From positions 1-64,000 of the forward strand of contig CAYQQU010000009.1 in NCBI GenBank assembly GCA_964419545.1: DNA of 64,000 bases, written 5' to 3'. Source of the DNA: CAYQQU01 sp964419545 (GTDB lineage: Bacteria; Bacteroidota; Bacteroidia; Chitinophagales; Saprospiraceae). This document shows positions 49,557 through 58,116 of the stretch, in pieces. Each line of letters starts with the position of its first letter. Position 1 is the stretch's first letter. The notes beneath the pieces were generated by a model. The model was not told the DNA's origin. It saw only the letters and a list, made by a program, of their open reading frames with translations, and searched no databases. The translations under genes were made by a program, and so were the position numbers.

Positions 49557-52500
49557 ATGTCGAAAACCTCGCCGGTGATCTTGCAAAAGATCGCCCTGAT
49601 CCTGTTATTGGCCTGTGCCCCCGCTCCCCTCTCTCTGTTTGCACAGGCGACGATTGCTCCTCCGGTAATGGAGGCGATGGCGGAATCGCCCGAGCAGGCG
49701 CAAGAAGTGTTGTTACTTTTGGCAGACAAAGTAGACTGCCGGGCGCTGGGGGAAGCCTTTCAGCGCAGCCGGACCGATCTGGCCGAGCGGGCTTCCACCA
49801 CTATCAATGCGCTGCAGGCCAAAGCGGTCGCCACGCAACCCGCCGTACTCACCAAGCTGCGCCGGCTGCCCGGTGTCGATCAGGCCGGCATTCAGGCTTA
49901 CTGGGTCATCAACGCCATCTACTGCCGCGCCGACGCAGCGGCCCTGGAAACGATCAGCAGCTGGCCGGAGATCGCCCTGATCGAACCGGATTTCAAAGCA
50001 GTCAGAATCGACGGCCATACCGAGGCCGCGCCCGCCCCGCCGGTTCCCGATGGCAAGGAGCCCGGGCTTGAAGCCATCAACGCTCCGGCCATGTGGGCGC
50101 TGGGCTACACTGGTTACGGCCGCAAGGCGCTGATCATGGACAGCCGTCAGGAACTCGATCATCCGGCGCTGCGCAACGGGTTCTGGGGCAATTACGTTCC
50201 GTTCGATCAGGCGTTCAGCGGGCTCGAGAGCAACCCCGGCTATTGCAGCGACCACGGCTCGCACGTCGCCGGCATCGCTATCGGCCTGGATCGGGCGACC
50301 AACGACACCATTGGGGTGGCGTTCAACGCCAACTGGATGGCCGGCCCCATAGCTTTCGACGAGTGTTCTTTCCTCTCCGGCATCACGCGCTCCACGATCG
50401 CCACTTTTCAGTGGGCGCTCGACCCCGACGATAACCCCAGCACCACCGACGATATGCCGGACGCCATCAACTGCTCCTGGAGCGATCCGCCCAATTACAA
50501 CTGCTCCAACGCCGGCGCCGACCTTTTGGCGGCGGTCGAAGCAACGGGCATCGCCACCATTTGGGCTATAGGCAATGAAGGGCCCGATGCCGGGTCGGTA
50601 GGCAGCGCCCAGGCCATCGCCTTCGACCTGGTCAGCAGCTTCACGGTAGGCGCCCTCAACGGCGATAATATCGCCGGCTTTTCCAGCCGCGGCCCCACCA
50701 GTTGCGTATCGCCCGGCGGCGCCATCTCGATAAAGCCCGAGGTCAGCGCCCCCGGGGTCAATATCCGTTCTTCCGTCCCGGAAGGCGATTACGGCGTGCG
50801 GCAGGGCACCTCGATGGCGGCGCCCCACGTCACCGGCGCCGTCCTGCTCCTGAAAGAAGCTTTTCCGTATCTGCCCGGCCGCGACCTGAAAATGGCGCTC
50901 TATATGACGGCGATCGACCTGGGGCCCAACGGCGAAGACAACGCCTACGGACGCGGACGCATCGATGTCTTTGCCGCCTACCAATACCTGATCGACGAAG
51001 GCAACGACCCCGTATTGCCGGCGAGCACCGCCCACGACGCCGTCATCCTGGCCGCCCGCACCGAGCGGGACGTCTTCTGCCAGGGAGAGCTGACCACCGA
51101 AATCACCTTCGAAAATAACGGCGACGAGAACCTCACCAGCCTGCAAATTGCCTACGGTCTGGACCCGGACAACCTCGCCGTTACGGACTGGTCGGGCAAT
51201 CTCGCTTTCGACCAGCAGGCGTCGACGGTGCTGCCCGCTATCGAAGTGGAAGGCGAAGGCCCCCTTGACCTCATCGTAGAACTGCGGCAGCCGAACGGGC
51301 AGGACGACTCCCGCCCGCTCAACAATAGCTTGCGCCGCCGCCTGGCTTCGGTCGATCTCGACTACGTTCCGGGCGCCGTACAAACCGGCTTTCCTCAGCC
51401 GGCCTGCAACGGCGCGCGCGTCCCCCTCTTCAGCGACCTGCAAGTGGATGCCGACCAACGCATCGAATGGTATGACGAATTTACCGGCGGCCAGCCGCTC
51501 GGCGAAGGCCCCGTTTTCGTTACCGACCCCATCGACGGGCCGCAAAACTACTACGTCGACCTCATCACCATCAACCAGGCGGGCAAACCGGGAATAGAGG
51601 AAGGCAATTCCGATATCGGCGACCTGGGCGCCGGCCTGCGCTTCGACGCCTTCCAGCCCTTCCGGCTCAAGTCCGTAAAAGTATACGCAGAAGAAACCGG
51701 CGTACGCATCATCCGCCTGGTCGATCCCGACGGCAGCTCCCTCGATCAGGCCGTCGCCAATATCAGTACGACCGGAGAGCAACGCCTCGAACTCAACTTC
51801 GAAGTTCCCGCACGCAACAACCTGACCCTGAAACTGATCAACGGCAAATCGCTGCGCCATAGCACCACCGGCGTATCTTTCCCCTACGCCATCGATGATC
51901 TGGTGCGCATTAAGCGCTCCGTTGACTCGCCGAATCCCGTCGGCGACTTCCTCTACTATTACTACTTCTACGATTGGGAGATCAACCGCTCCCATCCGTG
52001 TGGCCGCACCGTCGTTCCCGTGACGAGCAGCGGCGGCAGCGCTCCTGCCGCTACCATCTCCGTTGAAGCCGAATCCATTTTCCTGAGCCAGGGCGGTCTG
52101 GTCGATTTCAGCGCCGGCGGATCGGGCGTCGTTTCCTGGGAGTGGGACTTCGGCAACGGCACCGGCAGCACGGCGCAAAACCCGGAGGCGCAGTACACCG
52201 CACCGGGCGTCTATCCCGTCACCCTCGTGGTCACCAGCGGCAACGGCTGCACCAGCGCGGATCAGGTATACATCACCGTGATCGATGATGTAACCGCCAC
52301 CGGTGAGGCGACCACGGCGCCTGTTACCCTGCAGCTTTTCCCCAACCCGGTAAAGCAGCAGTTGCAACTCCGCTTCAGCGAGGCGCCCGCCGGCCGCGGC
52401 AATCTGCTGCTGGTCGACGCCCTCGGGCGCCCCGTACAAAGCCAGGCCGGACTGCTTTTCCGCCAGGATATGACGCTGCCGACCGCAGAGCTTCCCGCCG

Positions 52501-52571
52501 GCGTGTATTTCCTGGTGCTGACCACAGAGGAGGGCCGGCGCTGGACCCGGCGCTTCGTGAAACAGGAGTAG
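49557..52571 (+). CDS. S8 (subtilisin) serine protease with PKD and T9SS domains
   Basis: 1004 residues. Signal peptide to about residue 29 and an inhibitor-like propeptide to about 160 (DPDFKAVR). The S8A catalytic domain holds Asp195 (LIMDSRQELDHPAL), His233 (SDHGSHVAG) and Ser419 (QGTSMAAPHV), with oxyanion Asn340 (WAIGNEGP). A beta-sandwich of unknown type follows (about 500-830), then a PKD domain (about 845-920, SWEWDFGNGTGS) and a C-terminal T9SS type A sorting domain (about 930-1004, LFPNPVKQQLQLRF .. PAGVYFLVLTTE .. RRFVKQE). Expected to be a cell-surface or secreted protease. Single gene. Confidence 0.93.
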   Translation: MSKTSPVILQKIALILLLACAPAPLSLFAQATIAPPVMEAMAESPEQAQEVLLLLADKVDCRALGEAFQRSRTDLAERASTTINALQAKAVATQPAVLTKLRRLPGVDQAGIQAYWVINAIYCRADAAALETISSWPEIALIEPDFKAVRIDGHTEAAPAPPVPDGKEPGLEAINAPAMWALGYTGYGRKALIMDSRQELDHPALRNGFWGNYVPFDQAFSGLESNPGYCSDHGSHVAGIAIGLDRATNDTIGVAFNANWMAGPIAFDECSFLSGITRSTIATFQWALDPDDNPSTTDDMPDAINCSWSDPPNYNCSNAGADLLAAVEATGIATIWAIGNEGPDAGSVGSAQAIAFDLVSSFTVGALNGDNIAGFSSRGPTSCVSPGGAISIKPEVSAPGVNIRSSVPEGDYGVRQGTSMAAPHVTGAVLLLKEAFPYLPGRDLKMALYMTAIDLGPNGEDNAYGRGRIDVFAAYQYLIDEGNDPVLPASTAHDAVILAARTERDVFCQGELTTEITFENNGDENLTSLQIAYGLDPDNLAVTDWSGNLAFDQQASTVLPAIEVEGEGPLDLIVELRQPNGQDDSRPLNNSLRRRLASVDLDYVPGAVQTGFPQPACNGARVPLFSDLQVDADQRIEWYDEFTGGQPLGEGPVFVTDPIDGPQNYYVDLITINQAGKPGIEEGNSDIGDLGAGLRFDAFQPFRLKSVKVYAEETGVRIIRLVDPDGSSLDQAVANISTTGEQRLELNFEVPARNNLTLKLINGKSLRHSTTGVSFPYAIDDLVRIKRSVDSPNPVGDFLYYYYFYDWEINRSHPCGRTVVPVTSSGGSAPAATISVEAESIFLSQGGLVDFSAGGSGVVSWEWDFGNGTGSTAQNPEAQYTAPGVYPVTLVVTSGNGCTSADQVYITVIDDVTATGEATTAPVTLQLFPNPVKQQLQLRFSEAPAGRGNLLLVDALGRPVQSQAGLLFRQDMTLPTAELPAGVYFLVLTTEEGRRWTRRFVKQE

Positions 52572-52589
52572 AAAATGGTTCGGCAAGGG

Positions 52590-52645
52590 GATAACATCAG
52601 GAGTTGGACAGAGATCGTTATCTTTGTCCAACTCCTGATATTATC
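52590..52645. promoter_or_regulatory. 26-bp hairpin between protease and small helical gene
   Basis: GATAACATCAGGAGTTGGAC (52590-52609) continuing to GAGAT, 4-base loop CGTT, then the complement (52620-52645); two mismatched positions, of which one is a G-U pair. No T-tract follows. It ends nine bases before the ATG at 52655, in the region of that gene's ribosome-binding site. Terminator or translation-control element. Confidence 0.65.
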
Positions 52646-52654
52646 GCTTGAATT

Positions 52655-52981
52655 ATGGATGAAGATCTGAAGACTGCCCGGGCAATGATCGTTAAGGATT
52701 TTGAACTGGCCTCGCAGGACGAAGAAATTATGACGGAAGAGGAATTGTTCGATCTGCTCGCCAATCAGATCGCCTACCTGATCGAGCACCGCCTCGAATT
52801 TTTACTCAGCCTGATGTACCGCCTCGACATTTCCGAAGCCAAAGTCAATTTCGCCCTTTCGCCTTTTTGCGAGGAGCCCGCCAACCGGGCGCTGGCTCGC
52901 CTGGTGCTGGAGAGGCAAAAAAAGCGCGCCTTCACCAAACGCCATTACAAGCCGCCTAAGCTGGACGATATGGATTTTTAG
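52655..52981 (+). CDS. Small helical acidic/basic protein, unknown
   Basis: 108 residues, entirely helical: an acidic N-terminal half (MDEDLKTARAMIVKDFELAS, MTEEELFDLLANQIAYLIEH), a central LEFLLSLMYRLDISEAKVNF and a basic C-terminus (LERQKKRAFTKRHYKP). No signal peptide. It resembles small cytoplasmic proteins seen in Saprospiria genomes; no function assigned. A long hairpin lies directly upstream, and the gene overlaps the convergent gene at 52978 by four bases. Confidence 0.65.
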   Translation: MDEDLKTARAMIVKDFELASQDEEIMTEEELFDLLANQIAYLIEHRLEFLLSLMYRLDISEAKVNFALSPFCEEPANRALARLVLERQKKRAFTKRHYKPPKLDDMDF

Positions 52982-53808
52982 AGCTTGTAGAAGAAAAAGT
53001 CCTTACGGCGGGTGCAAAACGCCTGGCTGTTGGCTTCCAGTGCTTGTTCGAGCACCAGCTCGTCCAGTTGCAGGTACTTGATCCGGGCGATCTCGGTGAC
53101 CTGTTGCCGGCGCCCGCTCACTTCCCGGGTCGTATGCAGCAGCAGGAACCGTCCGTCTTTGGAAAGCTCCCAGGCGCCCTTTTCCCTGACTACCAGTTGA
53201 TTGCCGCCCAGCGATTTGGTGTAGGTCCCGTCGGCATGCAGTTCGTACGTCAAAAAAGCCCCTTCGATCCGTTCTTGCCGACCGCCCCTTGCCGGCGGAT
53301 CGAACGGGTACATGCTATTCGACCAGCTACCGACCAGGCCTTGCTGCAGGCGGTTGAATTCTGCGGCGCGGCTCAGGGTGTTATGCCGCAGAAAGAGCCG
53401 GCGGGAAGTGTGCACATCCGTCAGCAAGACGCCCTCGCAAGTCTGATCCACCCGGTAGATCTGCCGCCCCTGGCGCCCTCCTTCCAGCAATAGCCGGGCT
53501 TCGCGCCCGGTAGCTTCCACCCGCCAGTGCATACTTTTCGTAAGATATTGGCCGGAAGGATCGCGCTCGATGAAGTCGACCAGGCCTTCGGAGGAAAACT
53601 GCACGACCGCCTCCACCTGATCCAGGCCGGCGTCCAGCGTAGCCCCTTTGGTCCATATGCCGGAAAGCAAATCTTGGGTGATACGGCCGGACAGGTTGGT
53701 GTCGCCGGCCGTTTTAGGCAGGTCACGGCAACGCAAGCCCTGATCGGCCCGGGCGGCTAAGGCAAAAATTGCCAGCAGGCCCACCGAAATGAACAAATGC
53801 TTTTTCAT
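52978..53808 (-). CDS. Exported protein of unknown function
   Basis: 276 residues with a signal peptide (MKKHLFISVGLLAIFALAARA). The mature region looks like two homologous beta domains of ~110 residues with repeats of type SGIWTKGATLDAGLDQVEAVVQF and LVGSWSNSMYPFDP .. FLTYELHADGTYTKSLGGNQ, WELSKDGRFLLLH. The pattern is that of lipocalin-like or DUF-type beta barrels in Bacteroidota that sense or bind small molecules; no family name is certain. Single gene, convergent with the small helical gene, with a four-base overlap at the 3' ends. Confidence 0.7.
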   Translation of the reverse strand: MKKHLFISVGLLAIFALAARADQGLRCRDLPKTAGDTNLSGRITQDLLSGIWTKGATLDAGLDQVEAVVQFSSEGLVDFIERDPSGQYLTKSMHWRVEATGREARLLLEGGRQGRQIYRVDQTCEGVLLTDVHTSRRLFLRHNTLSRAAEFNRLQQGLVGSWSNSMYPFDPPARGGRQERIEGAFLTYELHADGTYTKSLGGNQLVVREKGAWELSKDGRFLLLHTTREVSGRRQQVTEIARIKYLQLDELVLEQALEANSQAFCTRRKDFFFYKL

Positions 53809-54301
53809 CCTTCTTTTTTGTCGGGTGTCTCCGTAGCCGACGCCCTTACTCCGCGCGGCGATTACGGTCTAATGTTGTTTTCGGCTTTTTGAAGTACTGT
53901 TTTCCGTAGGTGATATTCTTTTTTTAAAGACATTCAAAATTTTAATTGGCTGCATCCGGACGGAAATTCTTTTTTATTTTAACATTTTCCGCACAACCGC
54001 CTTAATTCGGGTTTACCCGGATGAGACGCCTTCCGCCGAAAGCCCCCTCTTTTCTTTGGTTTTTCAGAAATTGGGTCAAAATTTATTCTTTAGGAGGTCC
54101 CGAACGAGGGTTTAAATATCCCTCCTGTTAAAAAATCAAAACAAAATGAAACTATTTTTACAATAACTGCCAATTCATTTCAATTGACTATGCAATCAAC
54201 AGCAAATTTGAAATAAAGTTCCGTCAGTGTCAAGCACTTCATTTCGATTTAAAGTTCCCTTCACATAGCGGTGACCGGGGAAGCGCAAAAAAGGAAGCGG
54301 C
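53809..54301. other. AT-rich gap upstream of recO
   Basis: 493 bases, clearly richer in A/T than the surrounding genes. It contains the R4-like motif GTTTACCCGGATGAGAC (54010-54026) and several A/T runs. I see no gene, terminator or strong promoter consensus apart from a near-match TATTTTTA at about 54154. It may hold the recO promoter. Confidence 0.4.
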
Positions 54302-55027
54302 ATGTTAATCAAGACGAGAGGAATCATTTTCAGGACGATCAAGTACGGGGAGAGCAGCCTGATCGTCGACTTGTACACCGAGCAGTTGGGGCTGCAAAAA
54401 TACATCGTCAACAGCGTCCGGAGCCGGAAGCCGAAAGTGGGGGCCAGCTTGATGCAGGTGATGTCGATGCTGGACCTAGTCGTTTACCACCGGCCCGACC
54501 GGGAGTTGCACCGCATCCGGGAAGTGCGGCCGGCCTACATCTATCAGGCGTTGCCTTTTGATTTGCGTCGGGGAGCGGTAGGATTATTTATGGCGGAGGT
54601 AGGGCGTAAGACGATCCGCGAATCGGAGGCCAACGAAGCGTTGTTCGGCTTCTTGTTCGAGACGTTCCGGCATCTCGACCAGACCCCTCATTCGGTGGCG
54701 AATCTGCACCTGGTATTTTTACTGGAGCTTTCCGGGTTCCTGGGTTTCCTGCCGGCCGGCGCGTTTGACGCCGCCACCCCTGTCTTTGATCTGCTGGAAG
54801 GGCAATTTACCGGAATCGCCCCCAACCACGTTCATTTCGTGGAGGCGCCGCTGAGCCGGAAAATATCGGAATTGCTGAGTAACGATCGCGAATACGGCCA
54901 CCAGGTAGCGCTGACCACCGGCGAGCGCCGGGCGCTGCTGAGGCATTTGCTTGACTTTTACCGGCTGCACATCGAAAGCCTGCCGGAGATCAACGCCCAT
55001 CAGATCCTCCAGGATGTCCTGGAATAG
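54302..55027 (+). CDS. recO: DNA repair protein RecO
   Basis: Recombination mediator that anneals DNA and helps RecF/RecR load RecA. 241 residues. The OB-fold N-terminus MLIKTRGIIFRTIKYGESSLIVDLYTEQLG is typical of Bacteroidota RecO, followed by SRKPKVGASLMQVMSMLDL. The helical C-terminal part (about 95-240) includes LLELSGFLGFLPAG. The zinc-binding cysteines of the Gram-positive and Deinococcus forms are absent, as expected for this phylum. Single gene convergent with the LysM gene, with 48 bases between stop codons. Confidence 0.9.
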   Translation: MLIKTRGIIFRTIKYGESSLIVDLYTEQLGLQKYIVNSVRSRKPKVGASLMQVMSMLDLVVYHRPDRELHRIREVRPAYIYQALPFDLRRGAVGLFMAEVGRKTIRESEANEALFGFLFETFRHLDQTPHSVANLHLVFLLELSGFLGFLPAGAFDAATPVFDLLEGQFTGIAPNHVHFVEAPLSRKISELLSNDREYGHQVALTTGERRALLRHLLDFYRLHIESLPEINAHQILQDVLE

Positions 55028-55075
55028 TGCAATGGCTTTCGGGGCGGTCGGCAATCCGGCCGCCCCGGAAAACCT

Positions 55076-55462
55076 TTACCCTTCCGGGAAAGGAATGACG
55101 AGCTCTTGTCCCGGGTGAATGAGGTCCGGATTGTCCAGTTTATCCGTATTGGCGTTGAAGATGTGCATGTACTTATTGGCCTGGCCGTAGTACATTTTGG
55201 CGATTTTGCCCAGGGTGTCGCCGCTTTCCACCGTGTGTTTGTGGTAGTAATCGGTCGTTTCCACTTTGATATCCGCTTCCAGGTCTTCCGGCATGCCGCC
55301 GGCGATCTCTTTGATCTTGTCCCACATCCGGTCTTTCTGGTACTGGGTATGAGCAGTGCCCCCGATACGCAGCTTGCCGTCGAGTTCTTCGACGTATCCG
55401 TCTTTTACCTTGAAGGATTCACCGAGCTTTAACACCTCGCCATACTTACTTTGTAAAGACAT
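55076..55462 (-). CDS. LysM domain protein (YgaU/BON-LysM-like)
   Basis: 128 residues without a signal peptide. The N-terminal ~65 residues are a small domain (MSLQSKYGEVLKLGESFKVK, LDGKLRIGGTAHTQYQKDR) similar to the BON-like part of YgaU proteins. The C-terminal LysM (about 76-126) reads HKHTVESGDTLGKIAKMYYGQ .. DNPDLIHPGQELVIPFP. Cytoplasmic LysM proteins of this size are widespread and associated with potassium or osmotic stress in E. coli (YgaU/Kbp). Whether this one has that role is unknown. Transcribed alone. Confidence 0.88.
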   Translation of the reverse strand: MSLQSKYGEVLKLGESFKVKDGYVEELDGKLRIGGTAHTQYQKDRMWDKIKEIAGGMPEDLEADIKVETTDYYHKHTVESGDTLGKIAKMYYGQANKYMHIFNANTDKLDNPDLIHPGQELVIPFPEG

Positions 55463-55690
55463 AATGAAAGGTTTATTTATGGGTTATGAAATAATCCGCT
55501 TTATAGGACGCAAGCTCGTAGCGAAGGTAACAAGTTCCGGTGGAACGGAAGTGATTTTGGCTTGATCGGTTGCGAGGAAACTTTACCGCTCACTTTGCGT
55601 TTAGTAAAAGATTGGTACAATAATTGATAGAAAAAAACAGTTACATCCAACGTCTTACCTTATAGAGGAAAAAAGCTCATACCAGGCTAA

Positions 55691-55813
55691 TGGTGTGTAA
55701 CAAAAATTTTTGCTGATCCTTTCTTGAAAGGAAACGCTTTTAATTACTGAAAATCAACTTTTTAAATTGAGCACTCAGCAAAAATTTTTACAAGGAACTT
55801 GTGTTACACACCA
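55691..55813. repeat. 123-bp MITE-like element (R2), copy 2
   Basis: Perfect terminal inverted repeats TGGTGTGTAAC (55691-55701) and GTTACACACCA (55803-55813), with extended arms around ACAAAAATTTTTGCTGA and TCAGCAAAAATTTTTAC. Flanked by CTAA on both sides (55687-55690, 55814-55817), a likely 4-bp target duplication. The copy at 42105-42227 has the same length. No coding capacity. The rest of the 500-base gap holds nothing recognisable. Confidence 0.8.
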
Positions 55814-55962
55814 CTAACATGTAGCAAACTTTACCCGCTTTTACTATTGATAGATTTTGGTTAGCTAACCGGGCAGCCGCTATGTCTTGGCTGTCGCGAC
55901 TGCGACAGCGCCCGTTTTGAAAAAAGGCTAATCTGCGAACGGAATAGAATTAGGACGACGGT

Positions 55963-56562
55963 ATGAAATTATTATCCCTGATCACCATTTTGGCCTTTCT
56001 CACTTGTTGTTATCGTTCAGGCCATTGCCAGGCGCCGGGCGGTTGGGCCGGGCTCAAGCTCGGTACTTATCAGCCGCCGGCCAAGAAACGGGAACGCAAG
56101 CGGGATACTCGCCGGCCGCGGCGGATGTCGTACACTATCCAGCGCGGCGGTACGCTCAGCCTCAGTCGCCGGTGGTCGATCGGAGCGGATCTGGCCTTTC
56201 AGAAAAACACCTACGAATACGACCGGGAGCAGGGCTTCCTCATCGGCACCTACCGCCTGTCGCTTCCGGTATACACCGCTTTCAAGCTCAACGAACGCCA
56301 TTCGCTCGAATTGGGGGCCTACGCAGGCGCGCTTTGCCATAGCACGGACGTCGCCATAACGCAGTTCGTAAGGCTGCGGCACCGCGATCACCTGGCCGTC
56401 GTACCCGACTACGGCTTGATCGCCGGCCTCAGCTGGCGGGTCAGCGACTTTGCGCAGATCAAGTTCCGTTACAATTGCGGGTTAAGCGATGTGGTGCCGG
56501 TGCGCCCGGGCGTCACCCAGCGCAATCATTTTTTGGAAACCGGACTGGTGGTGGGTTTCTAG
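55963..56562 (+). CDS. Small outer membrane beta-barrel protein
   Basis: 199 residues with a signal peptide (to about residue 22, GHCQA), then alternating amphipathic strands: GWAGLKLGTYQ, YTIQRGGTLSLSRRWSIGADLAF, FLIGTYRLSLPVYTAFKL, HSLELGAYAGALCHS, LIAGLSWRVSDFAQIKFRYN, and a final FLETGLVVGF with a C-terminal Phe. A highly basic loop KKRERKRDTRRPRR follows the first strand. It fits a small OmpX/porin-like barrel. The function is unknown. Single gene. Confidence 0.75.
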   Translation: MKLLSLITILAFLTCCYRSGHCQAPGGWAGLKLGTYQPPAKKRERKRDTRRPRRMSYTIQRGGTLSLSRRWSIGADLAFQKNTYEYDREQGFLIGTYRLSLPVYTAFKLNERHSLELGAYAGALCHSTDVAITQFVRLRHRDHLAVVPDYGLIAGLSWRVSDFAQIKFRYNCGLSDVVPVRPGVTQRNHFLETGLVVGF

Positions 56563-56594
56563 CAGATTTTTGGAGTTCTCCTTGTCGAAGCCCC

Positions 56595-57032
56595 TTACTG
56601 CAATTGTGTCGGCAGCAGCGACAAATCAGGACATTTCCGGTTTAATTTGAGGTGCTGTTGTGCCTTGCGCAATACGGTTTCTCGGGTGCTTCCGGCCGGA
56701 AGGTCGGAAGTGAGGAGGGTCATGCCTTCCAATACCCGCGCGGTGCGCCCGACCGGGAAGCGCCACTCCCGAAGCGCCGACTCCGCCACTACGCTGCCCA
56801 GGCCGCAGGCGGAAGCCGGGTTATCCGAAGCGTCCAGTGCGTAAAAGAGCGTAGACAAAGCCATTTCCTCCAGCGTTTCGTCGCTGAGTTGTTCCGACAG
56901 GCCGAGGCGGACGCTCAGGTTCTTGAGCGCCATCCCCCGGTCCAGGTATCTTCCGGCCACCTCTTCCGGGAAATACGCCCGCAGCAGCTGACGGACCAGT
57001 TGGTACGCATTATTCACGGTGGATGTGTTCAT
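56595..57032 (-). CDS. HD-domain-like protein without the HD motif
   Basis: 145 residues from ATG 57032. It resembles the helical HD-hydrolase fold: AYQLVRQLLRAYFPEEVAGR, then LEEMALSTLFYALDASDNPASACGLG where an active HD enzyme has a metal-binding HD pair, and VVAESALREWRFPVGRTARVLEGMTLL, which has the spacing of the later HD helices. No His-Asp pair is present, so it is likely a non-catalytic relative. This assignment is inference from helix spacing; alternatives are unrelated helical proteins. Convergent with the barrel gene 33 bases away. Confidence 0.55.
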   Translation of the reverse strand: MNTSTVNNAYQLVRQLLRAYFPEEVAGRYLDRGMALKNLSVRLGLSEQLSDETLEEMALSTLFYALDASDNPASACGLGSVVAESALREWRFPVGRTARVLEGMTLLTSDLPAGSTRETVLRKAQQHLKLNRKCPDLSLLPTQLQ

Positions 57033-57274
57033 GGTAGATCGATTTCGCCCGAGTTTTAACAAATCGCACAACGCCTGGAGGGCTGCTTTGTTTAAACCCT
57101 CGCCGGATAATTGACGAAAGTCATTCCCCCGCCTTGATGTAAATCATTTGCCGCCCATACAGAACGGTGGTAACTTGAATTACCACGATGAATCAAAGAC
57201 TTTAGTGGCAAAAGGGAACGGCGTCGGAAATATTTTGCCGGCGCCGTTTTTCCGTTGCTGCCCGTTGCGGGCTG

Positions 57275-57961
57275 CTATATTTTGTTTACGTTCCCGGAAA
57301 TAACGGACTTGATCTCCGTGGTGGCCGGTTCGCCCCGGTAATTGATCGTACCGCCGGTATTGGCCGACGCTTCGAGCCGTTCATTAGCCACCACTTCCGT
57401 GCGCCCCCCGGTATTGGCTCGCGCATAGGTGCGGGCGCACTGGAGGTCGAGAGCGTCGTAGTGCCCGCCGGTTGCGCTCGCTGCTTTTTGGGATTCGGTA
57501 ACGCCACTGAGCTGCAATATGCCGCCCTCACTCGCGCTGCCTTCAATGGCGTTAACCGCCACCTGCAGGCTGACGTGGGCGCCGCTGGCGGATCGCACCT
57601 TGAGCAGGTCGGCCTCGATCGGATTAGCACCCTCGATCTGCGCCCCGGCATGGCCTTTTATCGAACGCAACGACCGGTAGATCACGTAGACCGCTACTTC
57701 TTCGTCTTTGTAAAATATGGAATTGATCAGCTTCAATTTCAGCTCTCCTTCCCGGACCTTCACCGTCACTTCGCTTTCGGGAATGCCCTCGGCGCGAACG
57801 TGCGCCGTCTCTTCATCGCCCTGTTCCAGGATCACCTTGATGTTGCCGGTCGCCGAAATGCCGTCAAAGCTTTCCAGCTCATAATCGGCCTGGGCGGCTG
57901 CCGTCAGAACCGTCAAAGCGAAGGCCGGCAGCAGCCAGATCATTTTTGCCATCGTTTTCAT
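57275..57961 (-). CDS. GIN (DUF2807) domain protein
   Basis: 228 residues with a signal peptide (to about residue 24, AAAQA). It opens with the GIN signature: YELESFDGISATGNIKVILEQGDEE, AHVRAEGIPESEVTVKVREGEL. The rest is a right-handed beta-helix-like repeat of Ser/Gly/Ala with regular strands (VYVIYRSLRSIKGHAGAQIEGANPI, SGAHVSLQVAVNAIEG, LQLSGVTESQKAASATGGHYDA). Single-copy exported GIN proteins are abundant in Bacteroidota and lack an assigned function. Single gene, divergent from glyS. Confidence 0.88.
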   Translation of the reverse strand: MKTMAKMIWLLPAFALTVLTAAAQADYELESFDGISATGNIKVILEQGDEETAHVRAEGIPESEVTVKVREGELKLKLINSIFYKDEEVAVYVIYRSLRSIKGHAGAQIEGANPIEADLLKVRSASGAHVSLQVAVNAIEGSASEGGILQLSGVTESQKAASATGGHYDALDLQCARTYARANTGGRTEVVANERLEASANTGGTINYRGEPATTEIKSVISGNVNKI

Positions 57962-58116
57962 GTCACTTTTTTTGCTTCACTACACAGATGCCGGGAAAAC
58001 GACTTTACCCTCATTCAGAATAATCGCATTTTTCCAGCATCGATCGGATTTTTTTTCGAAATTTGACCCTTCTCGGAAAAGGCCCCCTGAATTTTTCGGA
58101 CCAAAACACGACCCTG

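Noticed and set aside
49713..52631. Long antisense frame (972 codons) opposite the S8 protease gene
   Set aside because: Shadow of a high-GC gene with codon bias; composition (Gly/Ala/Val/Asp/Arg-rich) is not protein-like, and the plus-strand frame has all catalytic motifs.
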